Positions 23,838-32,217 of a stretch of DNA of 36,125 nucleotides are shown piece by piece. The stretch lies in NCBI GenBank assembly GCA_014384025.1, contig JACNGQ010000111.1, positions 1 through 36,125 of the forward strand, given 5' to 3'. The stretch is from Planctomycetota bacterium (GTDB lineage: Bacteria > Planctomycetota > Phycisphaerae > Sedimentisphaerales > Anaerobacaceae). Made by a program: the position numbers and the translations under genes. How positions within the stretch are numbered: the first letter of the stretch is position 1; each line of letters opens with the position of its first letter. The notes beneath the pieces were generated by a model. It saw nothing but the letters and a program-made list of their open reading frames with translations, was not told the DNA's origin and did no database searches.

Positions 23838-25343
23838 TTAATATCTTCTGGTAGTGGTTTTTGCGGGGTGGTTGTAGTTTATGAAGAAGTATCTCAGGGC
23901 GTCTATTGGGTGGTCGTAGAGGCCATCTTTTAGAGGTAGTTCGCCGGCGGCGGTGGCGGAGTGGGGATAGTGATAACACTGCATTGCTTCGACGAGGCGT
24001 GTGCATCTCGGTGAGATTAGAAGTGTGCTTTGGCCGGAGCCGGAGCGAACGGCCCGGCGGATAAGCTCTATGCCCTCGAGGATACCGCTTCGTCTGGAGC
24101 GTACTGCTATGCCTAAGCTGCGCAATTCCCGAACGGCACTTGTGCCGGTAACATCGTTTACTCCTTTGCCCGCGGGATCGCAAAACGTAGCGGCCACCTG
24201 CTCTTCGGGTACCGGAGTCCGGTTCTTAATCTCATCGGCGTGCACATCAATAGTCGCCCTGCTACGGACATACTCATCTATTATGCGCACGAGGCCGTCA
24301 GCATCAACCTGAATCCACAAACAAACAAAAGGATTTACAAATCCAAAATCAACTGCGCGGTAAAGCGGAAGATTAGGGTCGTAATCGACAGGCCGAACAT
24401 GTATGTCCGGGTCGAACTGAGCGAAGACCACATTTTCCCGCGAAGGTCTTTTGCAGAGCATCTCGGCCTCCCATCCGGGCCTGCTGGCCCGGCGCATCTG
24501 AGTTATGCAATCGTCGATTTTCAGATAGCCGTTGGTAGCTTTGGCCCTGCCCTGACAATCTTCCCATAAAAGACACTGCGAGCAGTTTCTATCGGTGCAT
24601 TTTTCAATCACTTCCCATATACACCATTTGAAGACGGGTGTGCCGAGCTGCGGTGCGGAAGAAACCACCTTTTGCATTAAGCCGTAAGGCCGATGCATAG
24701 TACTGATAAGCTCCATAGCAGCGGTGATATTTTGCGTGCTTTGTGTGGTGAACTTTGCGGCGGCGAAGACATCTTCATTGAAAAGCTCAAGCTCATCACA
24801 GCGGAGTTTTTGAATGTGCTGGCCACGGACACTGGTTGGTGACTGCGTGAGGACCTCAACTGCCGAGCTATTGGTGAATCGGCATTTTGATTTGAGGGCA
24901 GGCCCGGCTAACAAATGCTCGAGGCCGTTGTTTAGAAAAGCGGTCAGGTATTCATACATTCTGGCTGCCTGCTCACCTGAGCCGCCGAGTATTCTGATCT
25001 GGCAGTTCGGCTTAAAGATACAGTCCAGAAGCGTTGCGACTGCTGCCAATTCGGTTTTGCCGCCGGCACGGTTGGCCCAGATGACAGCATCGGCATTTGC
25101 CGGGCGCTTGTATCCCGAATGAGGAGCAACAATCGCATCGGCAGAAAAGCTGTGCCAGAGATAATCCATCGGGCTGCTGTGGTCGGGGCAAATACTTTTG
25201 TCGGGCACGTCAATACCGAGAAAGACCTTAACGTAGTTTCTCAGGTCGCGTTTAGTGGCCGGCCGAGTCCGCCGAAGCTCGACATAAATACGGGAAGCTT
25301 TCTCGAGGTCGGTGGAAGTTTGAGATAAAGCCATTTGTGTCAT
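23838..25343 (-). CDS. Phage terminase large subunit (ATPase-nuclease)
   Basis: 501 residues, a normal TerL length. The ATPase has Walker A ANRAGGKT (90-97) and Walker B LRCDE (Asp183-Glu184). The RNase H-like nuclease shows its acidic residues in YRAVDFGFVNP (Asp332), ATFCDPAGKGVND (Asp389) and DGLYDHPIDALRYF (Asp477/Asp481). TerL pumps DNA into a capsid and cuts it. Between the two domains lies an unusual cysteine set, Cys249-x4-Cys-x2-Cys-x5-Cys263, likely zinc or Fe-S binding. The start ATG has GGGGG upstream. In its module it is separated from the small-terminase candidate by a sulfatase and an oxidoreductase gene. No portal or capsid gene follows; the toxin-antitoxin pair lies downstream. 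Confidence 0.9.
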   Translation of the reverse strand: MTQMALSQTSTDLEKASRIYVELRRTRPATKRDLRNYVKVFLGIDVPDKSICPDHSSPMDYLWHSFSADAIVAPHSGYKRPANADAVIWANRAGGKTELAAVATLLDCIFKPNCQIRILGGSGEQAARMYEYLTAFLNNGLEHLLAGPALKSKCRFTNSSAVEVLTQSPTSVRGQHIQKLRCDELELFNEDVFAAAKFTTQSTQNITAAMELISTMHRPYGLMQKVVSSAPQLGTPVFKWCIWEVIEKCTDRNCSQCLLWEDCQGRAKATNGYLKIDDCITQMRRASRPGWEAEMLCKRPSRENVVFAQFDPDIHVRPVDYDPNLPLYRAVDFGFVNPFVCLWIQVDADGLVRIIDEYVRSRATIDVHADEIKNRTPVPEEQVAATFCDPAGKGVNDVTGTSAVRELRSLGIAVRSRRSGILEGIELIRRAVRSGSGQSTLLISPRCTRLVEAMQCYHYPHSATAAGELPLKDGLYDHPIDALRYFFINYNHPAKTTTRRY

Positions 25344-25445
25344 TATTATACCCCCTGATTTGGTGTGTTGTTTAAAAACAGAGCGCAGGATTCAATCGCC
25401 AAATAATCCCCCCTTTCATTATGTGATTATGTATTTATGCTATTG

Positions 25446-28400
25446 TTACTGCGTGGCCGAAGTCTCCACCATGAAATTGCGTGTGATGCCGCTATGCAGA
25501 TTTATCGGCAGGCCCTGCTGCAATTGTGCGCCTGTATATACTTTTTTTGAATTGAATGCCAGGTCGTGAACGGCATAGCGATTTTCGGCTTTGGCTGTGA
25601 ACCATTCAGGGAACTGATTGATTCTGGGCCAGTCAAGGGGCATCTTCATAATCGTTTTATGACGCGGCGAGTCAAAGATAATTTTTCCTGTGTAACCTCT
25701 TCGGGAGCTGATACTTATTTTAAGAGCATCACCATCCAGAACGGCCCCGAAAATGACATCATTACTCCATGGCTCGATAGTGAGTCCCTTTGTTTTCCAG
25801 AGGCAGTACATAATCGTAGTTCTGGCGAAGTTGCCGTCTCCGTGCCACCCTTCGATGATACCGCTGCTTTTCTGCATGCTCCACATAATCTTTATTTCGC
25901 TGTCCATCCAATCAGCGACGGATGGGACTAGTTCACGATTGTAAAGGTTAATTGCGCTTTCAATGGAATCGGCATAGTCATCGGAGCCCCCCCAATTATA
26001 CCGGTGGTAGTTGTAATAATTATTGAGGTTTATCAGTGCCGTACGAACGGCCAGACGATAGGCCTCGGTATTATCGATCAGATATACGGTGTAAAAGCCG
26101 TTGAGGTTATAGCCCCATGTATCGGCAAGGCCCTGGTCGTGTCTACCTGTTTTAGTATTGGCGGAGTTATAGAACATGCCATGTTGATTTCTGCCTACCT
26201 GAAGGACGTTATCGAGCATGACATGAATGGATTTTTGGTAGGCATTTTTCCTGGCCGGCATTGCAAAACTGACCGTCGCATAAAGTTCGCAAAGACCTGA
26301 GATAATTTCGCAGCCGTGGTCACGTAACTTGATTATGGTTTCATCCCTTGTCGGGTGATGATTGCCCAACAAATAATAGTCCCCAAGCCGCATTGCCCAA
26401 TAGAGATATTTGCTGTCGCCGGTCATCCAGTATATTCGGGACAAGACCTGGAGCATTTCGCCGTTAGTTTCCTGGCTGCGTGAGACGATATTACCGTAAT
26501 TTGTTTGCTCGGGCGCATGCATCCACATATCGTCGAGTATGTTGATCATACGTTCGGACCAGGGACTCGGGCCGAGCCATTCGGTCAGCGGCAGCAGGCC
26601 GTCTTTGACGTATTCGGAAGAACCGAAGATGATACGAGCTATATCAGGCTTTTTAAAAAAGAAATCCTGCTTTGAAAAAGAATACGTATCCGGCAAACGG
26701 TCGATACGGGATGTAAGTATGGTTTCCGCGCGAAGCATCTCCATCATCCTGCCCTTGAAGAGAGCCGGGTTCGTGATGGCCGCGGTAAGGACCATAAAAG
26801 GGTAATTGTCGGCGGCGCTGTCCTCGGCGTTCCATATGTCCCTGTCTCGGTCTAAATTTCTGGGTATGAGGCGGCTTCTGGGGTCGGCCTGCTGGAGCCA
26901 TCCCCTGACGAAGTTTTGGCAACGAATAAATCCTTCGTTGGCGAGTTTACCGTTTTCCGCGGCCAGCCCGAAAGCTTTATCATTTGTTTCGTTGACCTTT
27001 CCGACACCCTGTTTTGCCAATTGTGTGAGCCTGCTTAAATGGTCCTGATAAACGCCGCGAGGGTTAGTGTTGTATTTTTTACAAAGCGAGGCGGCCATAC
27101 CGACAAGCTCGCCCATCATACCGCACGTGCGCATAACTCGGACCGTTCCCAGGGCCACGTGGGTAACGCTTATACATCGACCGGCCATCATCAGATTTTG
27201 TATATTGCGTGAATACAGGCAACGGTATGGAATTGGGTACGGCTTGATTTTAGGTTGCGTACAGATGGTACGGAATTCTTCGCCCGGGAAATATTTAGTG
27301 TTTTCCGGGTCCGGATAGTGCAGGTCTATCGACCAGGTGCTGGTTACAAAAGCGTCGGGAAATCTATTTCGCTTCTGGATGTCCTGCTGCTGAAGTATTA
27401 CGTCACCGAGCAGCCGGCGGGATTCGCGTTTGCCGCCTATGTAAGCCACCCAGTCGAGCTTAAGTTTGGCATATTTGTCTTTATTTCGACTGTGGTTTTT
27501 CTGAAAGGCCCAGTTTCCGTAAATTGCTCTAAATGAATGATCGCGTATATATTCGAATTCGGTAATTTGGTCGCGGCTTAGTCCGGCTTCCCAGTTCCAG
27601 TCACCTCTGGTTGCCTGCTGGCAGCTTTCCTCGGTGAACTGCAAGGCCCAGGGACAATCGGGAAATATTGTAGGCTGATTGGACTGCGCCGAATACCACA
27701 TTACAGATGCGCCCATAGTCATCTTGTCGGGCTTTTCGGGTGCCATGGATTCGCCGGTCTGTTCTTTGCTTTCGCGTCCCATACGATACTCGGCGCCGGC
27801 CAGATAGCCAAGAGTGCCGTCACCTGTGCAATCGACAAACAATGGTGCGCGGAAGCTAAATTCGCTGCCGTTGATAATGTGTTTGGCGATGACGGCGACG
27901 ATACGGTCGCCCTGCTTTTGAACTTTGAACGCATGCATATTTACGAACAGGTGGATATTTTCCTCCGCCTGTACGAGGCTCATTTTTCGGTTGTCATCAT
28001 AGAACTGGGCGGGTCTTGCATTTCCCTGATGTCCGGAGTCGAGTTCTCTTACGACGTTGCCTATGGCCGGGTAAGGCGGAAGGTTGATTTCGCCCCCGAG
28101 ATGGACGCGGACTTCGGAGCTGTTGTTGCCGCCCAATACGGGTCGGTTTTGTATAAGGGCCACCTGCAGGCCAAGCCTTGCGGCCGAGACGGCTGCGCAG
28201 GATCCAGACATTCCGCCACCGACCACGACCAAATCAAAATTGCCGGCGTCTTTCGGCTGAGAACTCAGGCCCAGCATCTGGCTTCGAAAAGCGGCCATTT
28301 GCTCACCGGCATTCGGCGGCACAAAATTAGTATCGGTAGTAAAAATAATCGCATCACAACGGCCCTCGAAGCCGGTTAAGTCGTGCAGTGAAACGGCGAT

Positions 28401-28811
28401 CTGCAGATTAGTTACTATAATCGCCCCGCCCTGCTGCCAGTGCCAGTCTGCACCTTCGGTTCCGAAGATTGCATTTAGCGGCATACCATTGACGAGTACC
28501 TGGAACCTTCCCGGAGCGCCCGGCGCCTTCCATGGCGCCACCCAGTCTCGTGTTCGGACCCATACGCGGTATGTTCCTGCAACCGGGAACGTAACCGATG
28601 TTACAGCGTCGCTGACCGGCTTACCTAAACCGTGAGCTAAAAGAAACGGTGAGCCCATCTGGTCCATAAACTGCTGGTCAAGAACCCAGCCGCCATGGTT
28701 AGTAAAGGCCTCAGCTTCAACAAGGATAGTTTCTGCGGCGGTAATAGAAGCAAAGGACAGTAGTAAAGTTACACATATCAGTATGCTTCGGACAGGCGTA
28801 CTATTTTTCAT
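25446..28811 (-). CDS. Large exported FAD-dependent oxidoreductase with N-terminal CBM-like and C-terminal helical domains
   Basis: 1121 residues. Signal peptide at 1-26. Residues 28 to about 160 are a beta-sandwich (ILVEAEAFTNHGGWVLDQQF, FPVAGTYRVWVRTRDW, FQVLVNGMPL) like carbohydrate-binding modules in polysaccharide utilisation enzymes. The FAD Rossmann motif is DLVVVGGGMSGSCAAVSAARL near 193-213, followed by PVLGGNNSSEVRVH and LFVDCTGDGTLGYLAGAEY, as in the FAD_oxidored (PF12831) family. From about 720 the protein is helix-rich (SKYLYWAMRLGDYYL, GLADTWGYNLNGFYTVYLID), suggesting an alpha/alpha toroid as in some glycoside hydrolases and lyases. The substrate is probably a sugar or uronate but unknown. 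It lies 132 bases after the sulfatase on the same strand, and together they form the insert within the packaging module. Confidence 0.85.
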   Translation of the reverse strand: MKNSTPVRSILICVTLLLSFASITAAETILVEAEAFTNHGGWVLDQQFMDQMGSPFLLAHGLGKPVSDAVTSVTFPVAGTYRVWVRTRDWVAPWKAPGAPGRFQVLVNGMPLNAIFGTEGADWHWQQGGAIIVTNLQIAVSLHDLTGFEGRCDAIIFTTDTNFVPPNAGEQMAAFRSQMLGLSSQPKDAGNFDLVVVGGGMSGSCAAVSAARLGLQVALIQNRPVLGGNNSSEVRVHLGGEINLPPYPAIGNVVRELDSGHQGNARPAQFYDDNRKMSLVQAEENIHLFVNMHAFKVQKQGDRIVAVIAKHIINGSEFSFRAPLFVDCTGDGTLGYLAGAEYRMGRESKEQTGESMAPEKPDKMTMGASVMWYSAQSNQPTIFPDCPWALQFTEESCQQATRGDWNWEAGLSRDQITEFEYIRDHSFRAIYGNWAFQKNHSRNKDKYAKLKLDWVAYIGGKRESRRLLGDVILQQQDIQKRNRFPDAFVTSTWSIDLHYPDPENTKYFPGEEFRTICTQPKIKPYPIPYRCLYSRNIQNLMMAGRCISVTHVALGTVRVMRTCGMMGELVGMAASLCKKYNTNPRGVYQDHLSRLTQLAKQGVGKVNETNDKAFGLAAENGKLANEGFIRCQNFVRGWLQQADPRSRLIPRNLDRDRDIWNAEDSAADNYPFMVLTAAITNPALFKGRMMEMLRAETILTSRIDRLPDTYSFSKQDFFFKKPDIARIIFGSSEYVKDGLLPLTEWLGPSPWSERMINILDDMWMHAPEQTNYGNIVSRSQETNGEMLQVLSRIYWMTGDSKYLYWAMRLGDYYLLGNHHPTRDETIIKLRDHGCEIISGLCELYATVSFAMPARKNAYQKSIHVMLDNVLQVGRNQHGMFYNSANTKTGRHDQGLADTWGYNLNGFYTVYLIDNTEAYRLAVRTALINLNNYYNYHRYNWGGSDDYADSIESAINLYNRELVPSVADWMDSEIKIMWSMQKSSGIIEGWHGDGNFARTTIMYCLWKTKGLTIEPWSNDVIFGAVLDGDALKISISSRRGYTGKIIFDSPRHKTIMKMPLDWPRINQFPEWFTAKAENRYAVHDLAFNSKKVYTGAQLQQGLPINLHSGITRNFMVETSATQ

Positions 28812-28943
28812 TTTTACCTCTTTGATTAACGAAACAAATTCACATAAATCATTTTCTTATCGGCCAGATGCCTGTCGTAGTTTATCTTCGCGTTAAGTAC
28901 TTATTGTAACAGTTTACACCCGTATATTCACTTTTCAGTATTG

Positions 28944-30332
28944 TTAAGAGCTTTTTATTTCTACCGGATACTTCTCCCATGGTACGGCGCCAGCTTCGAT
29001 GATGTGATTGCGCAGAGCGGTAAAGAGTCTTTGATACATTCTGTGCTTTATGCCAAGCGGATTCTGTTCCTGCGGGTCGTCTTTTAGGTTGTAGAGTTCC
29101 AGCGGTTCAAAGGGACTGTTCTGGACGAGTTTATAGTCGCCATAGCGTGCGGCATAATAAGCACGCCCTCCGTACCCGCCACCTTCACGGCGCACCCAAA
29201 AGAGGAAACGGTCCTCTTGGGGCTGGTCGCTGCCGAGCAGAGTCGGCAGGATGCTTCTGCCATCTATCTTGTGCACAATATCAGCGCCCGCAGCATCGCA
29301 GATAGTCGGAAATAAATCCATAGTTAGAGCGAGGCGATTACTTCGTGAGCGAGGTTCTATTCTGCCCGGCCAGACGGCACACATAGGTTCGCGGATACCG
29401 CCTTCGTACATATCCTGTTTGCCGGCTCTGAGAGGGCCGTTGTTTGCTCCGACGTTAAGCTGGCCGCCATTGTCAGAAGTGAAGATGACCAGTGTGTTCC
29501 CGCTTTGGCCGGAGTTTTTCAGAGCGGCTATCACCCTGCCGATGCCATCATCAAGATGCTCGATTAGTGCGACGAGTTTTGCACGTTTATCACTGATATT
29601 ATTTTCGCGATTTTTGATGCGCTTAATCCAATCGTCAGGGGGCTGGATCGGCGTGGGCGGCGCGTTGTACGCAAGATATAAAAAGAACGGCTGTGCTGCT
29701 TTTGAGCGGGAGTTAATATAATCGACAGACCACTGTGTGAACAAATCAGTGGCGTGTCCTTTGGGATCAATTTCTTCGTTGTTCAGACGCATATAGTTAT
29801 TGCCGTGGCGACGATGGTTGTAGTAGTCGTCCATCATATCGCCGAGGAAGCCGTGGAAGTGATCGAAGCCCCGCTCGTTCGGAGTGTTCGGAGATTCCAA
29901 TCCGAGGTGCCACTTACCGACCATCGCAGTGTGATATCCAGTGCGGTTAAGAAGCTTCGGCAGCAGCACTGCCTGCGGAGCCAGATAACCCCAGTTGTTT
30001 GTCAGGTGTGTGCGGATAACACCGGGGACGCCGACAAGGTCGGGGTATCTGCCGGTCAGCAGCGATGCCCGCGTGGGCGAGCAGACGGGGCAGTTGGCGT
30101 AAAAGTTATCGAAGCGCATACCGGAAGCCATGAGCTTGTCGATATTGGGTGTTTGCATGTCTTTCGCGCCGTAGCTGGAGAGGTCTCCGTAGCCAAGGTC
30201 ATCGACAAGAATCATAAGTATATTAGGCCTGTTAGCTGTGCGCTCTGCGGCTAATGCACAGCCTGAGATTGCAAGTGACGCCACTGTTGTACCGGCGGCT
30301 CTGAGGAATTTACGTCGTGTGTAATTAATCAT
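28944..30332 (-). CDS. Exported formylglycine-dependent sulfatase
   Basis: 462 residues. The N terminus MINYTRRKFLRAAG is a Tat signal followed by a lipobox-like SGCA (Cys25). The sulfatase signature C-S-P-T-R-A-S-L-L-T-G runs 84-94, and Cys84 would be converted to formylglycine by a maturase (not in this window). Metal ligands Asp44-Asp45 in LVDDLGYGD, MVGKWHLG and TSDNGG are all present. It removes sulfate esters from glycans, typically marine or mucin-type polysaccharides; the exact substrate cannot be read. AAGGAG lies nine bases before the ATG. Paired with the FAD oxidoreductase downstream, it fits a glycan-degradation pair, but sits between the two terminase genes. Confidence 0.92.
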   Translation of the reverse strand: MINYTRRKFLRAAGTTVASLAISGCALAAERTANRPNILMILVDDLGYGDLSSYGAKDMQTPNIDKLMASGMRFDNFYANCPVCSPTRASLLTGRYPDLVGVPGVIRTHLTNNWGYLAPQAVLLPKLLNRTGYHTAMVGKWHLGLESPNTPNERGFDHFHGFLGDMMDDYYNHRRHGNNYMRLNNEEIDPKGHATDLFTQWSVDYINSRSKAAQPFFLYLAYNAPPTPIQPPDDWIKRIKNRENNISDKRAKLVALIEHLDDGIGRVIAALKNSGQSGNTLVIFTSDNGGQLNVGANNGPLRAGKQDMYEGGIREPMCAVWPGRIEPRSRSNRLALTMDLFPTICDAAGADIVHKIDGRSILPTLLGSDQPQEDRFLFWVRREGGGYGGRAYYAARYGDYKLVQNSPFEPLELYNLKDDPQEQNPLGIKHRMYQRLFTALRNHIIEAGAVPWEKYPVEIKSS

Positions 30333-30476
30333 ATCAGCCTGCTCCTTAACAGCATGATTACTTACTGATAGTGTTCAAAACTGCTTCGATTATAATCTTA
30401 TTATACTTTGCTTTAATTTGCGAATTCTTATTATAGTTTTTGCGGAAAAGGCATGAGGCCTGCACATCATTGACAA

Positions 30477-30920
30477 TTACAGCTTATTAATTGTTTTTTC
30501 TTCGGCAAGGACGGCCAGGAGTTTGCCTGCGGTTTCGTCGTTAAGCGAGGCCGGGAACCGGGTGTCGGCAGGTTGAGGTTCGTCGGATGGCTGAACTTTC
30601 CTGTTGGCTGTCAGTATCGGCATAGAGATTATATCCAGGCAGGCTTTTCGGGCAGTCTCGGGCTTGTCGGATTCTGTGAGCTGAATCAGTTTTGCCGCCG
30701 CTACGGGTGCGTAACGCGCAATCAAAACATCACTTTGGCGATACGCATCGGTGATGCGCTTCTCGAACTGTTCGGCGAAACTATCGTCATTTCGCCACTG
30801 GTTATAAAGCTTCCTGCTGAGCTTGTATTTGTCCAGTATTGCCTGTTCGTCAAGCTCGCCGGCGAACAGGTCCTCTATTACGGCAAGCTGTTTTTTTGTT
30901 AATTGCTTTGCTCCGGGCAT
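30477..30920 (-). CDS. Terminase small-subunit-like DNA-binding protein
   Basis: 147 residues. The N terminus LTKKQLAVIEDLFAGELDEQ, then AILDKYKLSRKLYNQWRND, is a helix-turn-helix of the phage small terminase type (phBC6A51-like). It is followed by a helical stretch (FEKRITDAYRQSDVLIARYA, then PVAAAKLIQLTESDKPETAR) typical of the oligomerisation region, and a proline-rich tail. Small terminases recognise the packaging site and load TerL. GGGGAGG precedes the ATG. It is the last gene before the sulfatase/oxidoreductase pair. The fold is convincing, and the assignment is supported by the terminase large subunit on the same strand 5.1 kb downstream. Confidence 0.7.
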   Translation of the reverse strand: MPGAKQLTKKQLAVIEDLFAGELDEQAILDKYKLSRKLYNQWRNDDSFAEQFEKRITDAYRQSDVLIARYAPVAAAKLIQLTESDKPETARKACLDIISMPILTANRKVQPSDEPQPADTRFPASLNDETAGKLLAVLAEEKTINKL

Positions 30921-31022
30921 TATTAGAACCTCCCCATTATATTGTGGATAATCGGATAAGCGGACATACTAACGTCCACTCGCATTGAGGTATAAATCTG
31001 CTTTTTACACTTTGAATACTTT

Positions 31023-31394
31023 TTAACTTTTTTTGCGTCGCTTTCGGGGGCGAGATTTGATGGCTTTGAAATAGCTCTCTGATTTTCTAACTCCCAATTG
31101 ACGGGCTTTGGTTTTTATCGAACCGGCGGAACGTTTAAGCCGCTCGGCGAGCTCTGTTGTTAACGTGTTGGGGTAAAGCTTTTTGAGCAGTTGCAGATCT
31201 TCCTTCGTCCAATAATTGTACACGTCACTTTTCATCCCGATATCGTATGCTTTTTGACGCACCGCCGTCAAAGGCCGATTTAGCCGCTCAGCTATCTTCC
31301 TTATGTTTCCGAAGGGGTATAGTTTTTTGAGCAGTCTTATATCTTTCTTTGTCCACGACCATGGCCCCTTGATGAGTTCTTTTTTCTTTGCCAT
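31023..31394 (-). CDS. Double SANT/Myb-like helix-turn-helix protein
   Basis: 123 residues made of two direct protein repeats of about 45 residues. The first is WTKKDIRLLKKLYPFGNIRK with IAERLNRPLTAVRQKAYDIG; the second is WTKEDLQLLKKLYPNTLTTE with LAERLKRSAGSIKTKARQLG. Each has the W-x-x-x-E/D-x-x-L-L-K-K-L-Y start and A-E-R-L-x-R / A-V-x-x-K-A recognition helix of SANT/Myb-like DNA-binding domains common in phage-borne regulators. A very basic tail (SRPRKRRKKS) ends it. GAGG lies upstream of the ATG. It stands in the packaging module between the ParB-like and TerS-like genes, probably binding module DNA. Confidence 0.75.
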   Translation of the reverse strand: MAKKKELIKGPWSWTKKDIRLLKKLYPFGNIRKIAERLNRPLTAVRQKAYDIGMKSDVYNYWTKEDLQLLKKLYPNTLTTELAERLKRSAGSIKTKARQLGVRKSESYFKAIKSRPRKRRKKS

Positions 31395-31534
31395 TGTACA
31401 ACCTCGTGATATTGACTATTTTCTATTTAATTGCAAAGGTTAATTCCTTTGTTAAAAGTCAATTTTCAAGAATAGAGTCTCAATTGTCAATAGTTTTTTC
31501 GTTGTTTTCCTTTACAAAACGTACCGGTTATTTT

Positions 31535-32212
31535 TTACAGGCTGACTTGTTGAGAATTTATAAATTCCTGAGCTATGTATGTAAGAGCGGCCGCATTCTT
31601 CACAGCCCTTGTCCGGTTTTCTTTGACCCATTCGGCTTCGCTCAAGGCAGGCTTCTGTTGGCTCATTGCGTCCGACAGTGCTTTTGCAATAACCTCCTGC
31701 TGTTTGTCGTTTAAGAAAAACACCAGCGGATTTAATATCTGGGTTTTGCTTTTTTCAACCGCCTTTAGGCAATCGGAAATCGCCAATTCGGTGAGACGTT
31801 TAATTTGATTTGACGTTTGGGGCAGAAGTTTTGCCAATTTGGCTGTTCGTCCGTCAAATGCGGATTTATTCAGCCTTTTGAGCAGAGCCAGCTTCTTATC
31901 AAGAACATCCGAGCCGCCAAGGCGGTTAAGCGTAGCAAGGAGTATGTCAGTATCCTGATCATTGACGTCCCAGACAAGAGCTTCAGCGGTTTTATAACCA
32001 AGCTCTCTCAAGGCCCGCCAGCGATGATGGCCGTTGATTATCTGGAAACAGTCCGGTTTTCGCGGGCATGGGCGAACCACCAACGGCTCGTATCGGACGG
32101 TCCTTTCTATGTTACGAACCAACTTCGCAAACTTAGCTTTACTCATTCGGTTAGGATTGTCCGGATGAGCAACGAGTTTATCAAGTGCTATCGATTGAAC
32201 CTGGTTAAGCAT
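31535..32212 (-). CDS. ParB/sulfiredoxin-like nuclease-domain protein
   Basis: 225 residues. The ParB N-terminal fold is clear: IALDKLVAHPDNPNRMSKAK, EPLVVRPCPRKPDCFQIING and the signature GHHRWRALRELGYKTAEALVW. The remainder is helical (DVLDKKLALLKRLNKSAFDG), without the long HTH and dimer domain of chromosomal ParB, as in phage ParB-like proteins found near terminases. Near the C terminus the residues PALSEAEW are encoded by a dispersed repeat that seems to have inserted in frame. It starts five bases after the GNAT gene stop, so the two are translationally linked. It may act as a nuclease or as a packaging-site factor; neither can be decided from sequence. Confidence 0.8.
   Translation of the reverse strand: MLNQVQSIALDKLVAHPDNPNRMSKAKFAKLVRNIERTVRYEPLVVRPCPRKPDCFQIINGHHRWRALRELGYKTAEALVWDVNDQDTDILLATLNRLGGSDVLDKKLALLKRLNKSAFDGRTAKLAKLLPQTSNQIKRLTELAISDCLKAVEKSKTQILNPLVFFLNDKQQEVIAKALSDAMSQQKPALSEAEWVKENRTRAVKNAAALTYIAQEFINSQQVSL
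31626..31651 (-). repeat. Dispersed repeat inside the ParB-like gene, encoding ALSEAE
   Basis: ACCCATTCGGCTTCGCTCAA continues into GGCAGG. Read on the minus strand it encodes PALSEAEW; on the plus strand it gives the DPFGFAQGR series. Both peptides are typical of a small palindromic repeat that recurs in many bacterial genomes. It splits the C-terminal helix of the ParB-like protein without breaking the frame. Confidence 0.55.
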
Positions 32213-32217
32213 AATAA

